Source of the DNA: Scopulibacillus_A cellulosilyticus
GTDB taxonomy: Bacteria > Bacillota > Bacilli > Bacillales > Sporolactobacillaceae
Length of the DNA stretch: 64,000 bases
Assembly (NCBI RefSeq): GCF_042665295.1
Contig: NZ_JBHTCO010000005.1
Span: 62,001-126,000 of the forward strand
Reading direction: 5' to 3'
The notes beneath the pieces are model-generated. The model saw nothing but the letters and a program-made list of their open reading frames with translations. It was not told where the DNA came from and did no database searches. This document shows positions 52,266 to 61,452 of the stretch, piece after piece. Made by a program: the position numbers and the translations under genes. Within the stretch, counting starts at the first letter, position 1. Each line of letters starts with the position of its first letter.

Positions 52266-53741
52266 ATGAAAAAACAATTAGCGGATACAGTCTCTGCAGA
52301 AATAGGTTCAGAAACAATACAGAAACAACGCACCCCGAAGGCATTTCTGCGAACTATTACGATCGTTTCGACATTTGGAGGACTTCTCTTTGGATACGAC
52401 ACGGGTGTTGTCAATGGCGCCTTGCCTTATATGTCTCAACCCGATCAGCTCAACCTCAATCCGTTCACTCAGGGGCTGGTTACAAGTTCACTGCTTTTAG
52501 GCGCCGCATTTGGTTCAATATTCGGAGGGAGGCTGTCAGATCGAAATGGCCGTCGCAAAACGATTCTTTCACTTGCAATCTTGTTCTTTATTGCTGCGTT
52601 GGGATGTACCTTTTCACCAAACACAACGGTTATGGTTATTTGCCGTTTCTTACTGGGACTTGCCGTAGGCGGTGCGTCGGTAACAGTACCGACCTTTTTA
52701 GCAGAAATGTCACCTGCGGAGCGCCGGGGACGCATGGTTAGCCAAAATGAACTGATGATCGTTTCCGGGCAATTTTTGGCTTTCACTTTTAATGCTATTA
52801 TTGGCAGTACTTTAGGTGAAAGCGGAGATGTTTGGAGGTACATGCTGGTTATTGCCTCAATTCCTGCAGTTGTCTTATGGTTCGGCATGCTTATTGTTCC
52901 TGAGAGCCCGCGCTTCCTTGCATCGAAGGGGAAATTTGGAGACGCCTTGCGTGTCCTCAGGCAGATACGCGAAGAGAATCGGGCTAAATCGGAACTTAAA
53001 GAAATTGAAGCAGCTGTTGATGAAGAGGCCAAGATAAAAAGGGAGAAAGTAACCTTAAAAGATTTGAATGTCCCGTGGGTGAGACGTCTTGTGTTTATCG
53101 GGATAGGAGTCGCCCTTGTAAACCAAATTACGGGCGTTAACTCAATTATGTACTATGGTACAGAAATTCTAAAGGATGCAGGTTTTGGAACAGAGGCTGC
53201 ACTTATCGGCAATATTGCGAATGGCATTATTTCAGTTGCAGCATGTTTAATAGGTATTTGGCTGCTTGGTAAAATTAACCGCCGTCCAATGCTGATCATT
53301 GGTTTGGCTGGTACAACCACAGCACTTCTGCTTATTGGAATATTTTCAATATTGCTAAAAGGAACAACAGCACTTCCGTTTGTTGTCCTTTCATTAACAG
53401 TTATGTTTCTTGCCTTTATGCAAGGGTCAGTTGGACCGGTCACATGGCTTGTGCTTTCAGAGATTTTCCCAATGCGTTTACGGGGAGCCGGGATGGGGTT
53501 ATGCGTATTTTGCCTTTGGATCATGAACTTCATTATTGGTCTTACTTTCCCGGTATTGCTTGCCAGCATTGGGCTGTCCACAACGTTCTTTGTCTTTGTA
53601 ATTCTTGGAATAGCAGCTATCTTATTTGTAAAAAAATTCATGCCGGAAACCAGAGGTGTAACACTTGAACAGCTGGAGCATCATTTCCGAACCTACAATA
53701 GTCAAAGTGCCAGTCAAAATGCAACAATGTTGACAAAATAG
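52266..53741 (+). CDS. iolT: Second inositol/sugar proton symporter, MFS sugar family
   Basis: A 491-residue twelve-helix sugar porter, strikingly similar to the product of 43097-44557: long shared stretches include FGGLLFGYDTGV, NGALPYMSQ, FTQGLVTSSLLLGAA, RHGRRK/RNGRRK, and PESPRFLASKGK. The end is PETRGVTLEQLEHHFRTYN. AGGAGG lies upstream of the ATG at 52266; the longer frame from 52233 includes this signal. A recent duplication is likely; substrate presumably an inositol isomer. Confidence 0.9.
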   Translation: MKKQLADTVSAEIGSETIQKQRTPKAFLRTITIVSTFGGLLFGYDTGVVNGALPYMSQPDQLNLNPFTQGLVTSSLLLGAAFGSIFGGRLSDRNGRRKTILSLAILFFIAALGCTFSPNTTVMVICRFLLGLAVGGASVTVPTFLAEMSPAERRGRMVSQNELMIVSGQFLAFTFNAIIGSTLGESGDVWRYMLVIASIPAVVLWFGMLIVPESPRFLASKGKFGDALRVLRQIREENRAKSELKEIEAAVDEEAKIKREKVTLKDLNVPWVRRLVFIGIGVALVNQITGVNSIMYYGTEILKDAGFGTEAALIGNIANGIISVAACLIGIWLLGKINRRPMLIIGLAGTTTALLLIGIFSILLKGTTALPFVVLSLTVMFLAFMQGSVGPVTWLVLSEIFPMRLRGAGMGLCVFCLWIMNFIIGLTFPVLLASIGLSTTFFVFVILGIAAILFVKKFMPETRGVTLEQLEHHFRTYNSQSASQNATMLTK

Positions 53742-53755
53742 AGTACTTATAGGGG

Positions 53756-53797
53756 AAAATGCTGAACAAGTTTTTCTAATTTGTTCAGCATTTTTAT
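53756..53797 (+). terminator. Rho-independent terminator
   Basis: AAATGCTGAACAA and TTGTTCAGCATTT form a 13-bp stem followed by TTATTT. Confidence 0.88.
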
Positions 53798-54021
53798 TTA
53801 TAGTGAAAAGGCTAAGGTTAAGCTTTAAAGACATAGCAAGAGGGGGCGCTGAAGTTATGGCATATTTGCTCTGGCCTCATATTGTATTATATTTAAGGTA
53901 TCAAGAGTTATAGTGTTAAAGCAATTAAAAGAGGAAAGTATGCTGCCTATTTTTTAAGAAGTTTTACTAATAAATGTGTACATAACTGAGGTTTAAAATT
54001 AAACAGGAAAGGAGCGGGAAA

Positions 54022-55908
54022 ATGGAATCAAATATCACAATCGGTGTTGCGGGACATATTGATCATGGCAAAACTGCCTTAACAAAAGCTTTAACTCATA
54101 TTGAAACAGACCGTTTAAAGGATGAAAAAGAACGCCATATTTCCATTGAGAATGGATTTGCCTATTTGAATTTTGACGCTGACCATCGTGCCGCTGTTAT
54201 TGACGTACCCGGTCATGAGAAGTTCATTCGGCAAATGATCGCCGGCGTTGCCGGGATCGATATGGTCTTGATCGTTATTGCGGCAGACGAAGGAATAATG
54301 CCGCAAACAAAAGAACATATCGATATTTTAACATTACTGGGATTAAAAGATGCGTTTATTATTCTAACAAAAGTTGGTTTGGTCGATGAAGAATGGCTTA
54401 CCCTTGTTGAGAGTGAAGTCAAAGAGGCTTTCTCTGAAACTCCTTTTTCCGGAGCGCAAATATTTAAGGTAGACAGTTTAACTAGAGAAGGGATTGATTC
54501 ATTAAGACAAGCGATTACTAGAAAGTGTCAAACATTAAAACCAAAAAATATCAATGAACCATTTCGATTGCCTGTTGACGATGTATTCACCTTACATGGT
54601 TTCGGGACGATTGCCAGAGGCACTATTTTTAATGGCAATATCCAAGAAGGAGAAGAACTCATCCTTTTGCCAAAAAGAAAAAAGACAAAAGCAAGAAGCA
54701 TTCAGGTTCACCATGAAGATAAGAAGATTGCTTTTGCAGGACAAAGGGCTGCTATTAATTTGTTAGGTCTTTCACGGGATGAACTGACAAGAGGAGATGT
54801 TCTTGTTTCCGATGAAAAGGTATACACACCGACAGACCGTATTGATGTCGATGTTCAAATACTGAAAGACATAGAATATCCTATTAAACAGCGGATGCCG
54901 GTTGTATGTCATATTGGTACGGCTGTTGCCATGGGTAAAGTTATCCTTTTTGACAGAAATAAAGCAGGTGCAGGGGAACGCTTTTACGCACAGCTGCAAT
55001 TAGATAAGCCTATTGTAGCAAAAAAGGGCGACCGTTTTATATTAAGGCGTCCGACACCAGTTGAAACAATCGGCGGCGGTGTTGTGATTGATGTACAGGT
55101 TTCAAAGCATAAATTTGGTGAACAAACAGTCAGGCAGCTTGAACAGAAAGCAAAAGGCACACCTGATGAATTAGTTATCCAAGCGCTTTATGAACAAACG
55201 GTCCTTGATAAAGAAGGACTTATTCGAGTGACGGGGCTTACGGCAGATGAATGTGAAAAGGTAATTTATGATCAACTTGAAAAAAACATCATTGTTTCAT
55301 TGGATAAAGGGCAATATGGATTAAAAGATACGCTTGAAAAAATAAAGACGAAACTCCTTCAAGCATTACAGCGCTACCACGAGACATTCACTATGAGAAT
55401 GGGGCAGCAAAAAGCAGAATGGCTGAAAACAGTCAATGCGCCAAATTCGTTAGTTCAGAAATCCTTCAAGCAATTAAGGGATGAGCGTAAAATAATTGTT
55501 GATCAACATGTGATTCGCATTGCTGAATTTAAGCCTTATTTGCCAAAAGCATGGCGAACCAGAATGTCAAACGCTATCGACAGTCTGAATGAACAAGGAT
55601 TACAAATTGACACATGGACAGCCATTTGCGAGTCACAGCAAATTCCAGATAACTATCAAAATGAATTAAGGCAATTTTTAATTAACACAGAGCAGGCCGT
55701 CTCGCTTGATAAAGACCACCTTGTAAAACATGAAGTTTTTTATAACCATGTTCATTTATTGAAGGACAATACCAATGATTTGTTTACAGTTCAAGAAGCT
55801 AAGGAAATTCTGGGTCTATCAAGAAAGTATCTGATACCATTCTTGGAGTGCTGTGACGCAATTGGTTGGACGAAGCGGGAAGGAAACAAAAGAAGTTGGC
55901 TAAGGTAA
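54022..55908 (+). CDS. selB: Selenocysteine-specific translation elongation factor
   Basis: A 628-residue GTPase that brings selenocysteinyl-tRNA to UGA codons marked by a SECIS hairpin. The N-terminal EF-Tu-like domain shows G1 GHIDHGKT (11-18), DVPGHEKFI (G3) and TKVG where EF-Tu has NKxD (G4). Domains II/III follow (VDDVFTLHGFGTIARGT), and the last 230 residues are the winged-helix repeats that bind the SECIS. AAGGAGCGGG precedes the ATG. Unlike many genomes selA is not adjacent; it lies 5.5 kb downstream. Confidence 0.94.
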   Translation: MESNITIGVAGHIDHGKTALTKALTHIETDRLKDEKERHISIENGFAYLNFDADHRAAVIDVPGHEKFIRQMIAGVAGIDMVLIVIAADEGIMPQTKEHIDILTLLGLKDAFIILTKVGLVDEEWLTLVESEVKEAFSETPFSGAQIFKVDSLTREGIDSLRQAITRKCQTLKPKNINEPFRLPVDDVFTLHGFGTIARGTIFNGNIQEGEELILLPKRKKTKARSIQVHHEDKKIAFAGQRAAINLLGLSRDELTRGDVLVSDEKVYTPTDRIDVDVQILKDIEYPIKQRMPVVCHIGTAVAMGKVILFDRNKAGAGERFYAQLQLDKPIVAKKGDRFILRRPTPVETIGGGVVIDVQVSKHKFGEQTVRQLEQKAKGTPDELVIQALYEQTVLDKEGLIRVTGLTADECEKVIYDQLEKNIIVSLDKGQYGLKDTLEKIKTKLLQALQRYHETFTMRMGQQKAEWLKTVNAPNSLVQKSFKQLRDERKIIVDQHVIRIAEFKPYLPKAWRTRMSNAIDSLNEQGLQIDTWTAICESQQIPDNYQNELRQFLINTEQAVSLDKDHLVKHEVFYNHVHLLKDNTNDLFTVQEAKEILGLSRKYLIPFLECCDAIGWTKREGNKRSWLR

Positions 55909-55954
55909 AAGAGGACTGGCTGGTTAGCAGGTCAGACAAACCCTCCATTAAAAT

Positions 55955-55990
55955 AAATATCACGTTTTTTATTAAAAAAACGTGATATTT
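55955..55990. terminator. Bidirectional terminator
   Basis: AAATATCACGTTTTTT and AAAAAACGTGATATTT form a 16-bp stem between the convergent selB and ligase genes. Confidence 0.85.
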
Positions 55991-56080
55991 ATAACAAAGA
56001 GTAACGCTTATAACCACTCCAAGAACAACTTAACTGCTTGTCTTTATGTTAATTTTTGAATTTGCTTAGTTAAAGAACAA

Positions 56081-57589
56081 CTATTTATCATTTCCTTTAG
56101 CCATTTCCTCTAATTTCTGATAATTTGGTTTACCGCTATGAAGCAGCGGGACCTCATCAATATATTCAATTTTTTTAGGATAATATAATGATGATATTTT
56201 CTTTTGTTTGATGAATGTTTTAAACGCTTTCTCAGTAATGTCCTTTTCTGTGGTGAACATAATAATCTTTTCACCTTTTCGCTTCTCAGGGGTGCTCACA
56301 GTATAAAAGGAAGATGTTCCAAAACACTCTAATGCAAGTTCCTCAATCTTATTTAATGAAATCATTTCGCCGGCAATTTTGGCAAAGCGTTTTAATCTCG
56401 AGATAATAAAGATATAGCCTTCGTCATCAATGGTCACTATATCTCCAGTTTCAAACCACTCCCCGCATGGAATGAATCCCTTTCCATGAATAAGATAACC
56501 TTTCATGACATTTGGTCCCTTCAGTAACAAGTTACCGCCTTCATTAATCCCTTCAACTTGATCAATCTTACATTTCATTAAGGGGAGCGGTTTTCCGACT
56601 GATCCTTCCTTATTAAAATCAGGAGTATTTAATGCAATAATGGGAGATGTCTCAGTCGCCCCATATCCTTGTAAAATTGTAATGCCAAAGTCACGTTGGT
56701 ATTTATCAAAGACATCCTTTTTAAGCTTTTCTCCTCCTGATACAACAATTCGAAGCGTCTCAAGGTTTTCCCTTGTTGCGTATTTGCCATAATGATCAAA
56801 AAAAGTATTGGTCGCTACAAAAATTGTGCTTTTGTCCTTCTGGATCATTTTTGGGATTTCTTTATAATGCAGAGGGGAGGAATATAAAAATGATTTGACA
56901 TTAGCAACAAAAGGAAGGACAGCGCCCACTGTCAGTCCAAAAGCGTGAAACAATGGCAGCGGATTAAATATGCGGTCTTTTTCATTTATATCAACAACGG
57001 ATAAAACTTGCCTGATATTTGCATAAATATTCCGATGCGTGAGAATAACACCTTTCGGCTTATTTTCAGTCCCTGAGGTAAATAAAATAATCTCTGTCGA
57101 TTTTCCTTTTCTTGTTGAGGGCACGTCAACTCGTCTGGCAACTTTATGGCCTGAATCCATCCCTTCTTTTAAATCTTCCAGATAAATGATCTTGACGTTT
57201 TTTTGCATTTCTTCAACCACTAACGATAACTGAGCTTTTTCGACAAATTCCCTTGATGTAATAACCGTTTGCAAAGCTGTTGTTTCCATGCAATCAATAA
57301 TATTTTGCGTTCCCATCGAAAAATTTAATAAACACGGCGTTTGGCCATTTTTAAACAGGGCAAACAAGGCAGTGACTTGGCCGATGACGTTCGGTAAAAA
57401 TAAACCTACTCTTTCTTCGTGAGAGATGAATTCGTTTATTTTCTTACTTAAAGCATCTACTAAAAACAAAAATTGACTATATGAAAGTGAGCCGCCTTGA
57501 TCTTCGATAATGATCTTATTTGGATTTAATTTGGATTGTTTTTCTATTTCATCATATAAATTGACTTGTTCTGGTATATTCAAGTTCAT
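56081..57589 (-). CDS. AMP-forming acyl-CoA/acyl-ACP ligase, Aas-like
   Basis: A 502-residue ANL enzyme. ILFTSGTENKPKGVILTH is the AMP-binding motif (about 168-185), LQGYGATETSP the second, and GEWFETGDIVTIDDEGYIFI the hinge. The tail LHSGKPNYQKLEE holds the usual catalytic lysine. The C-terminal layout resembles the acyl-ACP synthetase half of Aas, without the acyltransferase half. AGGAGG precedes the ATG. Single gene; substrate likely a fatty acid. Confidence 0.8.
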   Translation of the reverse strand: MNLNIPEQVNLYDEIEKQSKLNPNKIIIEDQGGSLSYSQFLFLVDALSKKINEFISHEERVGLFLPNVIGQVTALFALFKNGQTPCLLNFSMGTQNIIDCMETTALQTVITSREFVEKAQLSLVVEEMQKNVKIIYLEDLKEGMDSGHKVARRVDVPSTRKGKSTEIILFTSGTENKPKGVILTHRNIYANIRQVLSVVDINEKDRIFNPLPLFHAFGLTVGAVLPFVANVKSFLYSSPLHYKEIPKMIQKDKSTIFVATNTFFDHYGKYATRENLETLRIVVSGGEKLKKDVFDKYQRDFGITILQGYGATETSPIIALNTPDFNKEGSVGKPLPLMKCKIDQVEGINEGGNLLLKGPNVMKGYLIHGKGFIPCGEWFETGDIVTIDDEGYIFIISRLKRFAKIAGEMISLNKIEELALECFGTSSFYTVSTPEKRKGEKIIMFTTEKDITEKAFKTFIKQKKISSLYYPKKIEYIDEVPLLHSGKPNYQKLEEMAKGNDK

Positions 57590-57971
57590 ATAATATTGAC
57601 CTCCTATAGTTATTCACTTTATTAATTCCATTGTAATTTTTTTACCCCAACCGATTTTTAAAAGGTATTTCATTATATACGTGTTAATTGTTAATCGATT
57701 TTTTTGGCTGGGCATTTATGGTTTGGTTTATCTTGGAGGAAAATTGATATTAACCAGCCCGGATTCAACCCAGGATATTTAATTTAATAACGTATATTTA
57801 TATTATTATCTAGTCAGTCCAATTATCCTTTAATCATAATAATAAAATAGGAAATTAGTTAATAGTTCAAGAAGAGTAACTGGTTTATAATTGATTAATG
57901 AACTTTATAAAAATAAAAACATCGAACAAGACTTACTTCTTACAAAATATTAAATAAAGGTTGACTTATAA
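57590..57971. other. Divergent intergenic region
   Basis: About 380 bp of A/T-rich DNA between the ligase and topB. No gene, riboswitch or tRNA pattern is seen. The two promoters must lie here but I cannot place them with confidence. Confidence 0.35.
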
Positions 57972-60107
57972 ATGGGATTAGTATTAATACTTGCGGAGAA
58001 ACCCAGCCAAGCAAGAGCGTATGCCGATGCCTTTCAGAAAACAGCCAAAAAAGACGGTTACATAGTGGTTACTGACCACCGGTATTTTCAAGACCATGCA
58101 ATTATCACGTGGGGGTTCGGTCATTTAGTTGAACTTGTAAAACCTGGCGATTATAAAAAGGAATGGGGGAAATGGCGTTTAGATAATCTTCCTATTCTTC
58201 CGGATCACTTCAAGTTTGATGTGCCAAGGGATAAGAAAAAGCAATTTAATATTGTTAAAAATTTACTCAATCAGGCTGATGAAATCATTGTTGCAACAGA
58301 CGCGGATCGGGAAGGGGAAAACATTGCCCGGAGCATTATTCGTCATGCGGGGGCTGAACATAAGCCAACAAAGCGTTTGTGGATTAATTCTTTAGAAGTT
58401 GCCGAGATTCAAAAGGGTTTTAAAAATTTGAAACCGGGCCATCAATATCTATCAATCTATGAAGAAGCCCAATCCCGGCAAATAGCAGACTGGCTGGTCG
58501 GCATGAACGCTTCTCCTCTGTATTCATTATTGTTACAGAAAAAAGGCATCAGTGCCGCCTTTAGTATAGGGAGAGTTCAGACGCCAACTTTGTATATGAT
58601 TTATACCCGGCAGCAAGAAATCAACAATTTTAAGCCGGAGCCGTTTTTTGAACTATATGCTGATGTCAACGTTCAGAATGGGGTATTTAAAGCCAGATAT
58701 AAAGAGCGTTTTACAAAAAAAGAGGATGTTCAAGCACTGTTAGTAAAACACGGCTTACAAGAACAGGAAAATGGGCATATTACTAAACTTACAAAGGAAT
58801 TAAAACAAACAAAGTCTCCTAAGCTCCACAGTCTTTCAACCCTGCAATCCAAGGCCAATAAAAGATGGAAATATAGTCCGTCATCCGTCTTACAAACGGT
58901 GCAACGTTTGTATGAGAAAAAGTTATTGACGTATCCCAGAACGGACGCCAACTATATTACGAACAGCGAATTTGCTTATTTAAAAGGTCATTTGTCAGCT
59001 TATCAGTCTGTAGCTAACGTTTCTTTTGAGGTCGCTTATCCAGCAGCACGCAAACGATATGTAGACAGTTCGAAAGTCCAGGAACATTACGCCATTATTC
59101 CAACGAAAACAGTGCCATCGCAAAAAACACTGGCAGGCTTAAATGCTAAAGAAAAAAATATATATTTTGAAGTGCTTTTAAATACAATAGCGATGTTTGC
59201 GCCTGACTATCAATATGAAGAAACGAATGTTGAAGCAGATGTAAAAGGGATAGTCTTCCAAGCCAGTGGAAAGATTGAAAAAGTCAAGGGTTGGAAATCT
59301 CTATTCTTACATGAACATGAAGACAAAGAAAAAGAACAGGAGCCGAAGTTGCCTGCTATGCGTGAAGGTGAACCTGCCCTTGTGAAACCGGCAATCAAAG
59401 AGGATGTCACAAAACCGCCCAGACCATATACCGAAGGCCAGCTTATTAACATGATGAAAACGTGCGGCAGGGCAATTGAGGATGAGGACGCGCAGCAGAT
59501 TCTTAAAGACATTGAAGGGATTGGTACAGAGGCTACCCGGGCAAGTATCATCGAAACGCTAAAAAACAGGGAATACATCGCCATTAAGAAAAATAAAGTC
59601 GAAGTCACTAAAAAAGGTGAAATCCTTTGTCAGTCAGTTGAAGGGAATCTATTGTCTAAGCCCGAAATGACAGCACAATGGGAAAAATTTTTACGATTAA
59701 TTGGGGAAGGGAAAAAGACAAAAGAAGTCTTTTTAAAAAATATCAACAAATTTATCTGTCATTTAATTGAACAAACGCCAAGTCAATTAGCATCTATTTC
59801 CATCGAGCACAATATAGAAGAAGCGCAAAATGAAAAGATGATCGGCGCCTGTCCGTCATGTAAAAAAGGTTATATCGTTGACAAAGGGAAATTTTATGGC
59901 TGCAGCGGTTATCAAAATGGTTGCCGATTCACTTTGCCAAAGTTATTTTTAGGCAAAAAAATCAGCAAAACGAATTTAAAGAAATTACTATCGGCACAAA
60001 AGACAAATCTTATTAAAGGATTTAAAAGCAAAAGCGGGAAAACATTTAATGCTTATCTTCAACTTAAAGATGGCAAGATTGAAATGGATTTCGGGAACAA
60101 AAACTAA
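57972..60107 (+). CDS. topB: DNA topoisomerase III
   Basis: A 711-residue type IA topoisomerase that relaxes and decatenates single-stranded DNA crossings. The TOPRIM start is LILAEKPSQARAYADAF (residues 5-21) with DADREGENIA at about 112-121; the catalytic tyrosine is in LLTYPRTDANYI (about 325). A zinc-finger-like remnant CPSCKKGYIVDKGKFYGCSG is near residue 627. Length is like B. subtilis TopB (727). Only AAAGG precedes the ATG, so translation may be weak. Confidence 0.92.
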   Translation: MGLVLILAEKPSQARAYADAFQKTAKKDGYIVVTDHRYFQDHAIITWGFGHLVELVKPGDYKKEWGKWRLDNLPILPDHFKFDVPRDKKKQFNIVKNLLNQADEIIVATDADREGENIARSIIRHAGAEHKPTKRLWINSLEVAEIQKGFKNLKPGHQYLSIYEEAQSRQIADWLVGMNASPLYSLLLQKKGISAAFSIGRVQTPTLYMIYTRQQEINNFKPEPFFELYADVNVQNGVFKARYKERFTKKEDVQALLVKHGLQEQENGHITKLTKELKQTKSPKLHSLSTLQSKANKRWKYSPSSVLQTVQRLYEKKLLTYPRTDANYITNSEFAYLKGHLSAYQSVANVSFEVAYPAARKRYVDSSKVQEHYAIIPTKTVPSQKTLAGLNAKEKNIYFEVLLNTIAMFAPDYQYEETNVEADVKGIVFQASGKIEKVKGWKSLFLHEHEDKEKEQEPKLPAMREGEPALVKPAIKEDVTKPPRPYTEGQLINMMKTCGRAIEDEDAQQILKDIEGIGTEATRASIIETLKNREYIAIKKNKVEVTKKGEILCQSVEGNLLSKPEMTAQWEKFLRLIGEGKKTKEVFLKNINKFICHLIEQTPSQLASISIEHNIEEAQNEKMIGACPSCKKGYIVDKGKFYGCSGYQNGCRFTLPKLFLGKKISKTNLKKLLSAQKTNLIKGFKSKSGKTFNAYLQLKDGKIEMDFGNKN

Positions 60108-60203
60108 ACGTATAATGAATAGTTGCAACCTTTTTTGTCTGGATAAGGTTTTCAATTGTTGTTATACGTAAAGTGCTCCGGGTACCACAAAAGGGAAAAG
60201 CCG

Positions 60204-60248
60204 AAAAGGCTGTGAATATCACTCAAAGGTGATATTCGCAGCCTTTTT
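60204..60248. terminator. Bidirectional terminator between topB and selD
   Basis: AAAAGGCTGTGAATATCAC and GTGATATTCGCAGCCTTTT form a long stem with one mismatch and A/T runs on both sides. Confidence 0.88.
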
Positions 60249-61293
60249 AAAATACTTCAATTATCTTCTCGGATTTGTTTTTGACTTCACCGATAATGGC
60301 TGCGTCACTTATACCTTTATCATGCAAATCCATGACATATTGTTCAGCTTCCTGCTTAGGCAAACTAATAAGCAGTCCGCCGGAAGTAACTGCATCAGCT
60401 AAAATTAGTTTCCGATGATCAGGTATGTTTTGATCAAATGATGTGTTCAGGTCAAGCCAGGCCAAATTTTTCTTGCTTCCGCCTGGAATAACACCGTCTA
60501 AAGCCAATTCTTCGGTCCCATTCAATACAGGGACATTGCCTATATTGATAGACATTGATACATGGCTTCCTGACGCCATTTCGTAAGCATGTCCCAATAG
60601 CCCGAATCCGGTCACGTCAGTCACAGCATGAGGATGGTATTTTTTCAATGATTCTGCTGCCGTTTTATTCAGCATGGCCATCACTTGACTGACTTTGTGT
60701 ATTGCTTCATCAGTCATGCGGTCACGCTTAATAGCAGACGTTTGAATACCGATCCCGATCGGTTTAGTGAGTACGATTGAGTCGCCGGGTTTAGCGCCGA
60801 CATTTTGATAATATTTTTCCGGGTGGACGAGACCGGTGACTGCTAAGCCGAATTTTGGCTCCTGATCATCAATCGAATGACCGCCGACAGTAACAGCATC
60901 AGCTTCAGCAACTTTATCAGCTGCACCCTTTAATATCTCACTTAGCATGTCCGGACCTAAAACTTCCATAGGATAACCGACGATGTTTAATACCGTTTTC
61001 GGGGTTCCCCCCATAGCATATACATCGCTTAATGCATTGGCCGCCGCAATTTGGCCAAACATGTATGGATCATCAACAACCGGTGTAAAATAGTCGATTG
61101 TTTGAATAAGAGCAATGTCATCAGTTAATTTATAAACCCCGCCGTCATCAGAAGTATCTGTTCCGACAAGGAGGTTTGGATCTTCTTTTTGTTTTGGTAA
61201 TTGACGCAAAACTTGCGCCAAGTCCTCAGGACCTAATTTGCATCCTCAGCCGCCTTTGGATGACATTTTGGTAAGTCTTCTTAGATCAGCCAT
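60247..61293 (-). CDS. selD: Selenide, water dikinase, a selenoprotein with in-frame UGA
   Basis: SelD makes selenophosphate from selenide and ATP, the selenium donor for selenocysteine. The full protein is 348 residues, from ATG at 61293 (GGAGG 8 bases before). Codon 16 at 61248-61246 is TGA in the context KGG-Sec-GCKLGPEDLAQVL; other SelD proteins have Cys or Sec here. Reading only to that TGA would leave a false start at MAQVLRQLP (61221). Later motifs are GTDTSDDGGVYKL, DVTGFGLLGHA and AVTSGGLLISLP. selA is divergent, so the two form one selenium locus. Confidence 0.9.
61203..61248 (-). promoter_or_regulatory. Candidate SECIS element of selD
   Basis: Downstream of the UGA (61248-61246) two hairpins follow in the mRNA: AGGUCC-UGA-GGACUU (61234-61220) and GGCGCAA-GUU-UUGCGUC (61219-61203). 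The second has a GU in its loop 34-35 nt after the UGA, inside the range used by bacterial SECIS elements. SelB would bind here. Which hairpin is functional is not certain. Confidence 0.6.
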
Positions 61294-61452
61294 AACTTGA
61301 TCCTCCTGTCCTAGAGGTTGGGTCAGAGCCGGATTTTTTTTATGTACTTAGAGATTCCAGCTTCATTCGCCAACCAGACTTTATTAGGTTAAATAACCTG
61401 ATATAATATAATAATAACAAATTATTAATAAAAACGTTAAACAGAGGGTTAT
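61294..61452. promoter_or_regulatory. Divergent selD/selA region
   Basis: Holds both promoters of the divergent selenium genes. An AT-rich TATAATATAATA stretch near 61402-61413 is a plausible -10 region for selA. No tRNA-Sec gene is present. Confidence 0.4.

Noticed and set aside
52469..53032. A 187-codon antisense frame in the second transporter gene
   Set aside because: Same reason: codon-use shadow of a real gene, with no ribosome binding site.
53858..53914. An 18-codon frame (MAYLLWPHIV...) before selB
   Set aside because: A purine-rich run precedes it, but it has no supporting context; it may be chance.
61294..61452. tRNA-Sec gene (selC) near selA/selD
   Set aside because: No cloverleaf of about 95 nt with a UCA anticodon was found here or in the other gaps near the selenium genes.
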